59,160 nucleotides of DNA from Lentisphaeria bacterium (GTDB taxonomy: Bacteria > Verrucomicrobiota > Lentisphaeria > Victivallales > Victivallaceae): NCBI GenBank assembly GCA_018265615.1, contig JABLYX010000026.1, forward strand, positions 1-59,160, in the 5' to 3' direction. The position numbers and the translations under genes were made by a program. Of this stretch, positions 1 through 9,287 are shown one piece after another. Position 1 is the first letter of the stretch, and every line of letters starts with the position of its first letter. A model generated the notes under the pieces. The model ran no database searches, was not told the origin of the DNA, and saw nothing but the letters and a program-made list of their open reading frames with translations.

Positions 1-144
1 AAATGCGGCTTCTCCGGCGAAGTCTATTTCATCTGCCGCTTCCGCGAGGCAACCGTCCTACCCCCCCGGAAAATTCCGGGGCGCGCGGAAAAAAACGGCA
101 GTTCAGGAAAGCTGACCGCCGGGGGCGGGGCCACGGGTTTCGGA
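1..144. other. Edge region without an assigned gene
   Basis: No coding region is convincing here. Open frames run through it only because the DNA is GC-rich. A strong inverted repeat at 64-81 (CCCCGGAA and TTCCGGGG around AA) lies about 60 bases beyond the stop of the minus-strand GH42-like gene. It could stop or stabilise that transcript, but it has no T tract. Confidence 0.4.
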
Positions 145-2805
145 TCATCTCCGCGGCGTTTTCCGGGAGCGGAGAATCCGGGTCTCTCCGCGTTTGAGCT
201 CGAAACTGACCTTCGGTCCCCGGCCCAGGGATTCGCCGCTCAGAGCGTCGGAGATCTCTTCCCGGGAACCGGTGTTGACGGTCACTTTGCCGTCACGGAC
301 GGCAGTCACGGAGATGAAATCTCCATTCGCGGTGATGTTGGCGTCTCCGTCGACTTCGAGAGAGATTCCGGCCAGCTTCGCCAACTGGCGATAGCAGGGG
401 GGGATGCTGGTGGTTCCGCAGTAGACGGCAGGGAATTTTCCGGGGCGGAGCACCACCGCCGGAGAGCCGTCGGTGAAATTGGCCAGGACAGTGTCGCCGG
501 GCCGTGGAACAGGGGAAAAGAGCGGTGTCGCGGCTTCTTTGAACTCTCTCCCCCAACGCGGCGGCAGCCCGAAACGGATCCCGGCTGCGGTGGCGGCGGT
601 TTCCGGAGTGACGGAGTTGAGCCGGCGCACTTTGAAGCCGGTCAGGGCTTCGATATTTTCCGTGGACATGCTTTGGGCGTCCGGATCGATATAGCCGGGG
701 GCCCAGCACCAGAGCATGGCGCTGGCGCCGCTGATTTTGCGCAGCTTTTCACGCTGTGTCCGGTCCAGCGCGAACGCCGCCAGCACAATGTTCATTTTCG
801 GCGTGATCCTGCCTGACAACAGGTCATCTAGCAGATATTGGCCGCTCGAAGCGCCGATGCGGTTGCGGAGTGTGCCGCCGCTGCAGATCAGCGGCCCCGT
901 TGTCGTGCGGTTGGCCGTGCGACCGGAAGCGGAGGTGCGGACCGGAGCGCAATACTGCATCGAACGCTCATCCAGCAGGACGGCCACTTCGGGAACAAAC
1001 GGATGCGGGGTGCTCAGGAGCGCTTTTTCGACAGGGGCCATCCGCTTCATCTCCTCCCAGAGGGCGGGGGAGTCAAACGCTCCCTGACCGGAGAGATCCA
1101 TCCACCAGGTACCGAAGTTGCGCAGGGTCTCCACCGCAAGGTTGCGGCGCAGCAGGAAACGCGACTCCTCCGGCGTTTTCGCCCCTTCGCTGAAGCCGGG
1201 AATCCGGATCAGCCTGCGGGTGGAGATATGGGTGCAGGTATCGTCCTCCTGGAGCCAGAGCCTGCCGGCCGCGGTCACTGATTCGGCTGCGGCCATGGTG
1301 TTCGATGCATCCCCGAGGGCGCGGTCGGTGTAGGAGATCGGCGCGGCCAGAATGTCGATATCGGGCGAGCCGAGCACCTTGCGGAGCGCATAGTGCCCCG
1401 ACACGCCGGGGCCGTTCCCGGCATTTCCCCAGATGTTGCCGTAGCCGTAAAAGAAGATGCTCAGGCGCTTCCGGCCCGTTTCCTGCCGGATCGCGGAAGC
1501 GAACTCATTCACGCACTCCGCCATGGATTCCTGCTGGAAGGCGATGAAGTCAAGCACGGCGGCATCCGCCTCCGGCGAATAAAAGCCTTTCCGGGTGCTT
1601 CGCATCCGCTCCTCCGGCGAGGGGACGGCTGCCTGGGCGCGCGAGGCCCCCGGCCTGTTCCATGCCCGCTGCAGTGCGGTGTCGTCCGGATATTTTTTTT
1701 GCAGGAATTTCCGGAATGCGCGTTCCGTCGCGGCGTCATAGCCGCTCAGCGCATTGTTCCACGCTTTGTAATAGAACCACTCATGGGTGTTGCCGCCGCA
1801 CGGATGATAGCCCGCCATATTCTTTTCATAATTGGTTTCGCTGAAGCGGATCACCTTGCGCATGACCTCGATGGCGTCATGGCGGTATTGTTCCGAGGCG
1901 ATGGAGGGATAGCCGTCGCTGTTTCCCTGCTCGAATTTCATCATCTCTTCCGGATGCTGCTCCGCCCACCACTGAGGCACGGTCTGAAGGTCGATGCGGA
2001 CGATCAGCTCCGCTTCCGGATTCGCGGCTGTTATGGAGCGATAGATCCGGTCGATCTTCCTGTGGTCGATCTCATTCCCGGGCAACCAGAAATTGCGGAT
2101 CGGGAAGGTGATGAATCCGACTCCCGCGTCTGCGGCGTACCGGATCTGCCGCTCCATTCCGGCCGGGCCTCGAGTCATGAAATGGGAATGGCCGTCCGTC
2201 TCCGGATAACCGAAGATGCCCATGAGCAGCCGGCCCGGCTTTTCACTCCGCGCGCGGAACCGGATCGAGTAGCAGTGATCCTCTTTTACCTTGAAGCCGG
2301 TGAAGCGGATGACGAAAGAGCGCATTTCCACACCGGTCAGGCCCTCGCTCGAGACGGCCAGAATTTCTTCCTCCGGAACAATTTCAACCCCGGGGTTGCG
2401 CTTGTCGGGACGGCGGATGTTCCCGATTACTATTTCCCGGGAAAGCGGGTTCTGCAGTTTCCACTCCTTCACCGGCTTCTGCTCCGTCTCATCATAAAGC
2501 CTGAAGCCGCCGAGCTCGCAGCGCCTCATGCCTTCCAGCGGATCGAAGCGGAAGTGGATGGAGGGGTTGGAGGCGTTGCGGGAGACGGTCGGCAGTTCGA
2601 CGGAATATTCCCGCCATTCAGCCGTTACCGCTTCCGAAACCTGTGGCTGCGGATTGACGTAGAGCATCCGGCTGCTGCGGGGAATGCCGTCCTTCAGGAT
2701 CAGCGGAACTCCGTTGACCGTCTCAACCCGGTAGACTCCCGCCGGAAGCAGGGATGCAATGCCGAAAGCGAATATGGCGAAAAGGTGTTTCAGGGGACGG
2801 GCCAT
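145..2805 (-). CDS. Secreted GH42-like beta-galactosidase family protein
   Basis: An 886-residue protein with a signal peptide (about residues 1-22, hydrophobic FAIFAFGIASLLPAG), so it is exported. An N-terminal beta-rich domain (about 25-190) precedes a glycosidase TIM barrel. GGNTHEW puts a candidate acid/base Glu at about 342 and LWLQEDD a candidate nucleophile at about 520, the arrangement of clan GH-A family 42 enzymes. The rest resembles the beta-galactosidase trimerisation and C-terminal domains. It is the last gene of a minus-strand operon with a pseudopilin 12 bases upstream and a GntR regulator before that. Substrate cannot be read from sequence; a beta-galactoside or related glycan is the family expectation. 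Fold assignment is fairly sure, specificity is not. Confidence 0.7.
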   Translation of the reverse strand: MARPLKHLFAIFAFGIASLLPAGVYRVETVNGVPLILKDGIPRSSRMLYVNPQPQVSEAVTAEWREYSVELPTVSRNASNPSIHFRFDPLEGMRRCELGGFRLYDETEQKPVKEWKLQNPLSREIVIGNIRRPDKRNPGVEIVPEEEILAVSSEGLTGVEMRSFVIRFTGFKVKEDHCYSIRFRARSEKPGRLLMGIFGYPETDGHSHFMTRGPAGMERQIRYAADAGVGFITFPIRNFWLPGNEIDHRKIDRIYRSITAANPEAELIVRIDLQTVPQWWAEQHPEEMMKFEQGNSDGYPSIASEQYRHDAIEVMRKVIRFSETNYEKNMAGYHPCGGNTHEWFYYKAWNNALSGYDAATERAFRKFLQKKYPDDTALQRAWNRPGASRAQAAVPSPEERMRSTRKGFYSPEADAAVLDFIAFQQESMAECVNEFASAIRQETGRKRLSIFFYGYGNIWGNAGNGPGVSGHYALRKVLGSPDIDILAAPISYTDRALGDASNTMAAAESVTAAGRLWLQEDDTCTHISTRRLIRIPGFSEGAKTPEESRFLLRRNLAVETLRNFGTWWMDLSGQGAFDSPALWEEMKRMAPVEKALLSTPHPFVPEVAVLLDERSMQYCAPVRTSASGRTANRTTTGPLICSGGTLRNRIGASSGQYLLDDLLSGRITPKMNIVLAAFALDRTQREKLRKISGASAMLWCWAPGYIDPDAQSMSTENIEALTGFKVRRLNSVTPETAATAAGIRFGLPPRWGREFKEAATPLFSPVPRPGDTVLANFTDGSPAVVLRPGKFPAVYCGTTSIPPCYRQLAKLAGISLEVDGDANITANGDFISVTAVRDGKVTVNTGSREEISDALSGESLGRGPKVSFELKRGETRILRSRKTPRR

Positions 2806-2817
2806 GTTATGATTTCC

Positions 2818-3627
2818 TTACCTGGCGTCAAACTGGTTGTCGGCATTCCCCGGCAGCTTCCCATTGCTGTAAGGCGCTTTTTTGTAGGCGCTTCCGAGGC
2901 TGGAACCGTCTGTCTGGTTCGCTTTGACGGAACCGTCCGCACGGCTCCCCACAGTGATGGTTCCGCCGGAATGGTCGCTGTAGACCATTCCCTCGTAGTT
3001 GGATTCCCAGGGAGCCGTGCCCAGCCAGCCGATCCGGCGGTTGGCGTTCCACTGGTCCTTGCGCTGACATTCCAGCATCCAATGGGTTTGCGACGGATTG
3101 CGGATCGCACTGATCTTGACGGGAATCCTGCTTATGCTCACTCCGTCCAGAGTATCCGTGCCGGAATACCCGTCCCTGCCGCCGCCGAGATACCAATTCT
3201 GCCCATAGCTGGGAAAGCAGGTCCAGTTCGAGCTGCCGGTCATGGCGCCGCTGCCGTCACTGGTGTTGATCACATCGCCCAATGGGGAACTCCAGCAGGC
3301 GAGCCGCTTCTGCGCCCAGACATCCCCCTGCGGAGACTGCGCCGGGCACAGGAATATCTTTCCCGGTGCGTAACCGCCGGCCATCAGCAGATAGGTGTAG
3401 CCGCGGATGACGGTTCCCTCGGTATAGGCGCTTTTCATCATCTGGTCCCCGTTGTCCCCGATGTATGAGGTCATGGCCAGCGCCAGCTGCCTGCAGTTGT
3501 TGATGCAGCTGGAAACACGCGCCCGCTCCCGCGCCTGGTTCAGGGCCGGAAGCAGCATGGCCGCAAGGATGGCGATGATCGCTATTACAACTAAAAGTTC
3601 AATTAAGGTGAATGTTTTCCGGTTCAT
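2818..3627 (-). CDS. Pseudopilin-like protein (prepilin-type N-terminal domain)
   Basis: A 269-residue protein beginning MNRKTFTLIELLVV, with the conserved hydrophobic pilin helix (about 6-30) and then NQARERAR, as in type II secretion pseudopilins and type IV pilins. The fifth mature residue Glu is present, but the residue before Phe is Thr rather than the usual Gly. The remainder is a Gly/Ser/Trp-rich globular domain with several Cys. It lies between a GntR regulator (28 bases upstream) and the GH42-like gene (12 bases downstream), so all three are probably co-transcribed. The function is unknown; such proteins may anchor or help export the neighbouring secreted enzyme. Family call is secure, role is inference. 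Confidence 0.85.
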   Translation of the reverse strand: MNRKTFTLIELLVVIAIIAILAAMLLPALNQARERARVSSCINNCRQLALAMTSYIGDNGDQMMKSAYTEGTVIRGYTYLLMAGGYAPGKIFLCPAQSPQGDVWAQKRLACWSSPLGDVINTSDGSGAMTGSSNWTCFPSYGQNWYLGGGRDGYSGTDTLDGVSISRIPVKISAIRNPSQTHWMLECQRKDQWNANRRIGWLGTAPWESNYEGMVYSDHSGGTITVGSRADGSVKANQTDGSSLGSAYKKAPYSNGKLPGNADNQFDAR

Positions 3628-3655
3628 GGCACATGGTTCCTTTCTCTTGGAGTGC

Positions 3656-4771
3656 TTATATTCCGAGGGGCAGATTTCTGATGCTCATCCGTTCGATGAC
3701 GTGGTGCGGAAACCGGATCAGGCGTTCATCCGGCTTCCGGCGCCCCGTCGCGATCTCCACGGCGAGTCTGCTCATCGCCATGAAGTCGCAGTCGATCACC
3801 GTGAGGGGAGGGTTGACGTAACGGCAGAATATGCGGTCCCCCTCGCTGATGATGCTGACCTCCTCCGGGACGCGGATTCCGAATCCGGTCAGCGTCTGCT
3901 GCGCCACGATGGCGCACGCGCCGGAGGTGACGGCAATGGCGGTTATCTTCCGGCCCCGGATCACGTCGATGTTTTTTTCGATCAGCCTGCGCGTCGCATC
4001 CAGCGAGCTCTCCCACGGGCTGATCCCCGAGGTGAAGAGCTGCTCCGGCGGCAGCTCCACTCCCGCCATCTTCAGCCGCCGGATGAACCCCCTCTGCTGG
4101 AACTCGCTGGCGTTGTTGGCCGGTTCGCTGCGCAGAAACGCGATCCTGCGGTGGCCGTTCCGGAGCAGGAGCTCCGCCATCAGCGCACCGCCGTCGAGAG
4201 CGTCCGGCATCAGCCGCCAGATGCTCTCCGGCGCGTCGTCGTAGAACATGGAGGACTCATAAAGGACGACCGGCATATCCAGGCCGCCGAGCTCCCGGAG
4301 CTCCCCGGCGGAGAGCTGCCCCGCGCCATGCTTCAGGATCACGCCGGCGCAGTTCTCCCGGCTCCGGGCGAAGCCGGCGATTTCGGAGCCGTGCGTCTCC
4401 CGGTTGATCTTGCAGTTCACCACCGCGATGTCATTCTGGCGGCAGTACTGCTCGACCATGTAGATCTTGCTCCAGATCCCCTCGTCCGGATAGTCCGTGT
4501 AAGCCAGGACGATCGTCGTCCGTTTCTCCGGCCTGGGCGGCTCCGTGCGCCCGATCGCGGTGGGACGGCGGTTGACGGTGATGCCGACCCGCGGCCGCCG
4601 GATGATCATCTGCCGGTTCTCCAGCTCCGCGAGCGCCCGGTTCACGGTCGCCATGGAGACATTGAACTGCTTCATCAACTGGCGCACGGAGGGCATGCGG
4701 TTCAGCGAATCCGGCTTCCGGATCTCCTCCAGCAGATAATCTTTAATCACTTCATATTTCAACTGCGTCAT
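3656..4771 (-). CDS. GntR-type regulator with sugar-binding-like effector domain
   Basis: A 371-residue one-component regulator. Residues 1-70 form a winged helix-turn-helix of GntR type (MPSVRQLMKQFNVSMATVNR, then a wing at about 55-68). The rest is a LacI/periplasmic-binding-protein-like effector domain, as in AraR-type hybrids (SIISEGDRIFCRYVNPPLTV near the end is typical). It is the first gene of the operon with the pseudopilin and GH42-like enzyme and probably senses a product of that enzyme. Its promoter region contains a dyad overlapping the -10 box, which suggests autoregulation. The divergent gene beyond the promoter encodes a phosphodiesterase-like protein. Ligand unknown. Confidence 0.85.
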   Translation of the reverse strand: MTQLKYEVIKDYLLEEIRKPDSLNRMPSVRQLMKQFNVSMATVNRALAELENRQMIIRRPRVGITVNRRPTAIGRTEPPRPEKRTTIVLAYTDYPDEGIWSKIYMVEQYCRQNDIAVVNCKINRETHGSEIAGFARSRENCAGVILKHGAGQLSAGELRELGGLDMPVVLYESSMFYDDAPESIWRLMPDALDGGALMAELLLRNGHRRIAFLRSEPANNASEFQQRGFIRRLKMAGVELPPEQLFTSGISPWESSLDATRRLIEKNIDVIRGRKITAIAVTSGACAIVAQQTLTGFGIRVPEEVSIISEGDRIFCRYVNPPLTVIDCDFMAMSRLAVEIATGRRKPDERLIRFPHHVIERMSIRNLPLGI

Positions 4772-4796
4772 GCTGCATTGCTTCCTGATCTGGATT

Positions 4797-4836
4797 TCAT
4801 ATGATATATTATGACCCGGGTCCGACGAAAAGTCAA
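4797..4836 (-). promoter_or_regulatory. Promoter and dyad upstream of the GntR-pseudopilin-GH42 operon
   Basis: On the minus strand TTGACT (4831-4836) and CATAAT (4808-4813) are separated by 17 bases. A TCATA...TATGA dyad (4797-4814) overlaps the -10 box and is a plausible operator for the GntR protein encoded just downstream. Confidence 0.55.
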
Positions 4837-4876
4837 GACTGTATCGAAATATTTTAACAAAAAATTAAAAGTATTG

Positions 4877-4905
4877 TTGCGATGCAGATGACCGCGTGAT
4901 ATAGT
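4877..4905 (+). promoter_or_regulatory. Promoter of the glycerophosphodiesterase-like gene
   Basis: TTGCGA (4877-4882) and TATAGT (4900-4905) are spaced by 17 bases and face the gene starting at 4937. The promoter lies back to back with that of the GntR operon. Confidence 0.5.
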
Positions 4906-4936
4906 ATGCCCGGCAGGAAAGGAGCCGGGTGATGAA

Positions 4937-5752
4937 ATGAAATCGGATTTTGTGGTTCTGTGGGAAGCGCATCGCGGCGGCGGCGGCCGCGAATTGCCAG
5001 AGAGTACGCCGGCGAGCTTCGAGTATGCGTGGCGCCTGGGGGGCGTTCCGGAGGCGGATGTGAACGTAACGCGCGACGGGGTCATGATGAGCCTCCACGA
5101 CGGTACGCTCGATCGCACGGCCCGGACGTTGAAGGAGGAGTGGAAGGGCGTGCCGATTTCCGAACTCGACAGCGCCGAGGTCCGCTCCGTCGACATCGGC
5201 AGCGACGAGTGGCCGGGGCAGCATGTCCCCTCCATCGACGAGCTGCTCGCGCGGCTGCGGGAGGATCCCGCCAGGGAGATCATCATCGACTACAAGTCGG
5301 CTCCGCTGGAACAGCTCGCCGCGCTGATCCATTCGTACGGCGTCGGGAAGCAGGTCACGCTCGCGACCACCCGCGAAGCGGTCGCCGCCGAGTTCCGCCG
5401 CCTCGCGCCGGAGGTGCGGATCAAGATCTGGATCGGCGGCCCGCGCGAGGCGATCATGGAGCGCTTCCGCGAGCTGTCGGAACGGAATTTCGGCGGCTTC
5501 GAACAGATCCAGCTGCACCTCGCTCCCGGGGGAGGGGAAACATGGCCCTTCGCACTCACCCCGGAGGATATCCGCAAGGCGCTGGAGCTGACCGGGAAAG
5601 CCGGTGTGCTGCTGCAGCTCTTCGTCATGGAGTTCGGGCGCGCGGAGCTGTTCCGGCTGCTCGATCTCGGCGTCCGCTCGTTTGCGGTGGATTACCCCCA
5701 CCGGTTCACGCTGCTGACGGCGGAGTATGAAGCGCTGAAAAGCTGGAAATAG
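4937..5752 (+). CDS. Glycerophosphodiester phosphodiesterase family protein
   Basis: A 271-residue protein without a signal peptide. It has the GDPD TIM-barrel hallmarks: AHRGGG at about 11-16 (catalytic His), E-x-D in PEADVNVTRDG, and LHDGTLDRT (second catalytic His) at about 54-62. Family members split glycerophosphodiesters into glycerol 3-phosphate and an alcohol using a divalent metal. It is transcribed divergently from the GntR-pseudopilin-GH42 operon, so the two may share regulation. An upstream ATG at 4932 runs directly into a stop, so 4937 is the usable start, with GGAG about 12 bases before it. Substrate could be something other than a phospholipid head group. Family call is good. 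Confidence 0.8.
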   Translation: MKSDFVVLWEAHRGGGGRELPESTPASFEYAWRLGGVPEADVNVTRDGVMMSLHDGTLDRTARTLKEEWKGVPISELDSAEVRSVDIGSDEWPGQHVPSIDELLARLREDPAREIIIDYKSAPLEQLAALIHSYGVGKQVTLATTREAVAAEFRRLAPEVRIKIWIGGPREAIMERFRELSERNFGGFEQIQLHLAPGGGETWPFALTPEDIRKALELTGKAGVLLQLFVMEFGRAELFRLLDLGVRSFAVDYPHRFTLLTAEYEALKSWK

Positions 5753-5777
5753 ACGGCCCGCTCCCGGAGTCCGGCGC

Positions 5778-7022
5778 TTATCCGCCGTCCGCCGGGGTTT
5801 CGATTTCCACATTCCGCATCTCGATGGAGCCGACGTCGCTGCAGGAGACGGCGCTGCGGGCCGCGAGGCGGATATCCGCAAGCAGGAGCCCCTGCACCGG
5901 GCTCTCCGGCAGGCCGCGGATTTCCAGCCCGGTCGCGGCTCCGCGCCCCGTGACGTTCTCGATGCGGATGTCGCGGAAGACGGACGGAGCCTGCGAGCGC
6001 GGCTCGACCGTGCTGTAAGGATAGAACATGCTGATCTGCACGGCTTCGCAGCTGACGTTGTCGATCGTGATGTCGCGGAAGCGGATATTTTCGACGAAGC
6101 CTCCGCGCCCCCGCATGGATTTGAGCCGGATCCCCTGGAAGGTGCCGGAGATGCGGCAGTCGCGGACGCAGACGTTGCGGATCCCGCCGGACATGCCGCT
6201 GCCGATCACCACGCCGCCGTGGCCCCGCGTCATTGCGCAGTGGCGGACGACGACGTTCTCGCACGGCTTCCCGACGCGCCAGCCGTCCTCGTTCATGCCG
6301 GAGTTGAGCGCGATGCAGTCGTCGCCCGTGGCGAAGCGGCAGTGTTCGATCAGCACGTTCCGGCAGGAATCGGGGTTCAGCCCGTCGGTGTTGTGGCCGT
6401 TCGTGTCGATGTCGACATGCCGGATCAGGACGTTTTCGCAGTAGACCGGGTGCAGCGTCCACTGCGGCCCGTCCTCCACCCGGATCCCTTCGATCAGCAC
6501 GTTCCGGCAGCGGATGAACTGGATGAACGATGGGCGCAGCGCCGCCTCCTCCGTCCCGTATATGCGTTGTTCGACCGGGATGCCGTCGGCCTGCGCATGG
6601 CACAGTCCGGTTGCGGCGGGCTGCTGACGCTTCTTCCACGGCCACCAGCTTTTTCCGTTCCCGATCAGCGTGCCGCTGCCGGTGACGGCGACGTTTTCGC
6701 AGCTGTCGGCGTAGATGAGCGGTGAGTAGTTGTAGCACTCCATGCCCTCCCAGCGGGTGAACACCACCGGCAGGTAGTCGGACGGGCGGTCGCTGAATAC
6801 GACGACCGCTCCTTCGTCGAGATGCAGCCGTATCCGGCTGTGGAGGCGGACCGGGCCGCTTTCATGGCGTCCCGCGGGGATGACGACCGTTCCGCCGCCC
6901 TGCGCCGCGCAGGCGTCGACCGCGCTCTGGATGTCCGGGTGATCCCGGAGGCGGAACTCCCGCGGCGGGAACTCCGGGGGGCGGATTTCTTCCATCTCGA
7001 ACAGGGTGTCGTAAAAGTTCAT
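5778..7022 (-). CDS. Glycoside hydrolase family 28 (polygalacturonase-like)
   Basis: A 414-residue right-handed beta-helix enzyme. The GH28 catalytic motifs are all present: NTDG (211-214), GDD (233-235), GHGG (267-270) and RLK (299-301). Family members hydrolyse galacturonic-acid or rhamnogalacturonan linkages with inversion. There is no signal peptide (MNFYDTLFEMEEI is soluble), so it probably acts in the cytoplasm on imported oligosaccharides. Its promoter has a strong dyad over the -35 box. The upstream same-strand gene encodes a LacI regulator, which is the likely controller. The sequence converges tail to tail with the phosphodiesterase gene, 25 bases apart. Exact glycan unknown. Confidence 0.87.
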   Translation of the reverse strand: MNFYDTLFEMEEIRPPEFPPREFRLRDHPDIQSAVDACAAQGGGTVVIPAGRHESGPVRLHSRIRLHLDEGAVVVFSDRPSDYLPVVFTRWEGMECYNYSPLIYADSCENVAVTGSGTLIGNGKSWWPWKKRQQPAATGLCHAQADGIPVEQRIYGTEEAALRPSFIQFIRCRNVLIEGIRVEDGPQWTLHPVYCENVLIRHVDIDTNGHNTDGLNPDSCRNVLIEHCRFATGDDCIALNSGMNEDGWRVGKPCENVVVRHCAMTRGHGGVVIGSGMSGGIRNVCVRDCRISGTFQGIRLKSMRGRGGFVENIRFRDITIDNVSCEAVQISMFYPYSTVEPRSQAPSVFRDIRIENVTGRGAATGLEIRGLPESPVQGLLLADIRLAARSAVSCSDVGSIEMRNVEIETPADGG

Positions 7023-7156
7023 TTTCTCACTTCTCCATGTTGGTTCATCCGGATCACTCCGTCATTCAGGCAGGGGGGGCGATACCTTTTGTCGCCGCCG
7101 TACGCGAGATAGCTGCGGAACGGGCGGAGTGGCAGCCGGCTATGATATCTGTTTTA

Positions 7157-7221
7157 ATTATAGTGCATTTTCTGAAAACAGCAACCTGTTTTCAAAATAA
7201 AATAAGATTATTTTCTGAAAA
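7157..7221 (-). promoter_or_regulatory. GH28 promoter with strong operator dyads
   Basis: On the minus strand TTGCTG (7179-7184) and TATAAT (7157-7162) are 16 bases apart. A perfect 9-bp inverted repeat TGAAAACAG/CTGTTTTCA with a CAAC spacer (7173-7194) covers the -35 box. Two copies of the palindrome TTTTCTGAAAA lie at 7168-7178 and 7211-7221. The rest of the 7023-7313 gap between GH28 and the LacI gene shows nothing else clear. Confidence 0.6.
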
Positions 7222-7313
7222 TATATAGAGGAAGGCATAAAAAATCCCGGCGCCGGGCCGGGATGGATGAATGTGTACGGCCGGAGTTGTCGGCCGGCGG
7301 TGGGGTGGGGGGG

Positions 7314-8348
7314 TCAGTTGCCGCCGGGCGCGATCAGCGATGGCTTTATCATGTAGGTGATGGGGGAGAGGCGGGGGCGCTGGAGCCGCCACATCATCGC
7401 CTCCATTGCCAGCTCGCCGATTTCACCGGCGGCGATGTCGATTTGCGCGGCTTCCGGCATGCCGTAGTTGTCGCAGAGCTCTTTGTCGCCCGCGACGATC
7501 TTCAGGTCCTGCCCGGGCCGGATCCCGTTGGCGGCCAGCTCCATGTAGAGGGGGAACCCGAGGGAGTTCGCGACAAAGATCCCGTCCGGCGCCTCCGGCA
7601 GGGATTTCAGTCGGCGGATGGCCTCCTCGGCCGCTCTCTTCCGCACTTCGACGGGGGCGGTGATCCGGTCGTTGAAGTCGAGGTGGAGCGTGTCGCAGGG
7701 GAGGCCGGCGATATGCGCGGCGTTCCGGAACGCCTGCTCCCGGGTTTTCCAGTACCGGTAGAAGGAGTCGTAATTGCTGCAGCTGATGCAGCAGAGCCGT
7801 CTGCAGTTCTCCCGGCGCAGGTATTGGCAGGCCAGCAGCCCGACCCGGGTATGGTCGGGCTGGACCCGGTCGCCGAAGTCGCCGGGATTGGATTGCAGGA
7901 GCCAGATGACGGGCGTGTGCCCGAGCCGATTCAGGAAGGAGTCTGAGAAGTTCCTGCCGCTGAGGAAGTAGCCGTCGACCGGCCTGCTTTCCGGGAGCTC
8001 CGCATCGCCTTCGTTCCGGGGCAGGAATTCGATGTTGATGGCCGCGTTGAACTGCCTGGCCGTCGCGGAGAGCCCGCGCATGATCTCCTGCGCGGTGATC
8101 CCCATTGAAGCCTCGACGCCGCCCGACCAGATCATGGAGAAGTTGTACGCGGCGGCGCTTCTGGCTTTCGGGGCCGCCTTCTCCTTCTTCTTGTGGACCC
8201 TCAGCGGCTTGAAGTTGTTCTGCTCGATGACGGCGTTGATCTGCCTGAGCGTACTCGGTTTTACGCTGCTGTTGTTGTTGAGCGCGCGGGAGACGGTGGA
8301 CGGAGAGACTCCGGCCATATTTGCAATGTCTACAATTGTGATTGCCAT
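7314..8348 (-). CDS. LacI-family transcriptional regulator
   Basis: A 344-residue protein with a classic LacI helix-turn-helix at residues 3-25 (TIVDIANMAGVSPSTVSRAL), the hinge region, then a periplasmic-binding-like ligand domain. Family members are sugar-responsive repressors. It lies between the GH28 gene (downstream, same strand) and a pseudopilin gene (upstream, same strand). Similar ATTTTC-A-GAAAAT-type sequences appear before GH28, before this gene and before the pseudopilin, which suggests that one regulator controls all three. The gene has its own promoter. Sugar ligand not readable from sequence. Confidence 0.9.
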   Translation of the reverse strand: MAITIVDIANMAGVSPSTVSRALNNNSSVKPSTLRQINAVIEQNNFKPLRVHKKKEKAAPKARSAAAYNFSMIWSGGVEASMGITAQEIMRGLSATARQFNAAINIEFLPRNEGDAELPESRPVDGYFLSGRNFSDSFLNRLGHTPVIWLLQSNPGDFGDRVQPDHTRVGLLACQYLRRENCRRLCCISCSNYDSFYRYWKTREQAFRNAAHIAGLPCDTLHLDFNDRITAPVEVRKRAAEEAIRRLKSLPEAPDGIFVANSLGFPLYMELAANGIRPGQDLKIVAGDKELCDNYGMPEAAQIDIAAGEIGELAMEAMMWRLQRPRLSPITYMIKPSLIAPGGN

Positions 8349-8386
8349 AAACGGACGGCTCCGGAAAATTGATGTTGTTTCTGTAT

Positions 8387-8436
8387 AATATAACGGATTG
8401 CCGGGGACTTTTCAATTGTTATTTTCATGAAATAAC
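8387..8436 (-). promoter_or_regulatory. LacI-gene promoter with upstream dyad
   Basis: On the minus strand TTGAAA (8410-8415) and TATATT (8387-8392) are 17 bases apart. An imperfect dyad with the core TTTCATGAAA and GTTA/TAAC arms (8418-8436) lies just upstream of the -35 box. It resembles sites before the flanking GH28 and pseudopilin genes. Confidence 0.55.
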
Positions 8437-8514
8437 GAATCCGGCGGAACGGTGCTCTTTCCGCCGGGCGTGCGCCGCCGGATCTGTTTCGGCAAGGCGC
8501 GATGCGTCTCCGGC

Positions 8515-9201
8515 TCAATACTGGTCGGTCAGGATGTTGACGCCGCCGTCTTTGCCGAGGTCGCTGTAGATTTTCGCGGGCCTCTCCCATTTGACGTGGC
8601 CGTCGACGAAAAGCATGTTCGCGCCGCCGCCGTGCCAGGCGGTGGTGATGAGCTGGACGCTCTCGAGATAGTAGTAATTCGTTGTCCCCTCGGCGTTTTT
8701 GTCCATCATGTGGAGCGCCTGGCCCGGGCGCTTCAGTCTGGTGCGCCTGATGTTCGCGTTGTCCGGCATGGTGTAGTACGCTTTGGGGTAGGCGCTCTTT
8801 TCGATGCAGTATCTGGTTCTCTCCTCCCAGGTCGTTTTACTGTTGGTCAGGTATTTGCAGATGGGGCCGCCCCAGTGGTACCAGGATTTTACCGTGGAAC
8901 CGGTGGCTTTTCTGCCGCGGTCGTTCACCACGATCCAATCCGCGTAGTCGTTGGAGTAGAGGCTCCATGCCAGCCCGAATTGTTTCAGTGAGCCTGCACA
9001 GTTGTTGGTTCTCGCCCGCTGGCGCGCCCGGTTCAGCGCCGGCAGCAGCATCGAAGCGAGAATTGCGATAATCGCGATGACGACCAGCAGTTCTATGAGG
9101 GTAAACGGGTGCCGGCTCCCGCTGTCCGCGGAGTGTGCGCCGCCGTTCCGTCCGTCCGGACACTTTCGAGTATTCCGGGAGCCTGTTGCGCGGATATTCA
9201 T
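8515..9201 (-). CDS. Pseudopilin-like protein with H-x9-DG motif
   Basis: About 228 residues from the start at 9201, which has AAAGGGA six bases before it; an ATG at 9216 lacks such a site. An unusually long hydrophilic leader (about 31 residues) precedes FTLIELLVVIAIIAILAS and the pilin helix. Pro, not Gly, precedes the Phe. Near the C-terminus HGGGANMLFVDG matches the H-x9-DG signature of the large pseudopilin family of planctomycetes and lentisphaeres. It is downstream of a promoter framed by 16-bp inverted repeats and probably belongs to the LacI/GH28 module. Function in surface assembly or secretion is inferred only. Confidence 0.85.
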   Translation of the reverse strand: MNIRATGSRNTRKCPDGRNGGAHSADSGSRHPFTLIELLVVIAIIAILASMLLPALNRARQRARTNNCAGSLKQFGLAWSLYSNDYADWIVVNDRGRKATGSTVKSWYHWGGPICKYLTNSKTTWEERTRYCIEKSAYPKAYYTMPDNANIRRTRLKRPGQALHMMDKNAEGTTNYYYLESVQLITTAWHGGGANMLFVDGHVKWERPAKIYSDLGKDGGVNILTDQY

Positions 9202-9287
9202 GTTTTTCCCTTTCATTTGATGTATTGTCCGCTGTAGCCTGCCGATTCTGTGATATCCCGATTGCCGTTTCTGCCTGTCTGCTGCGC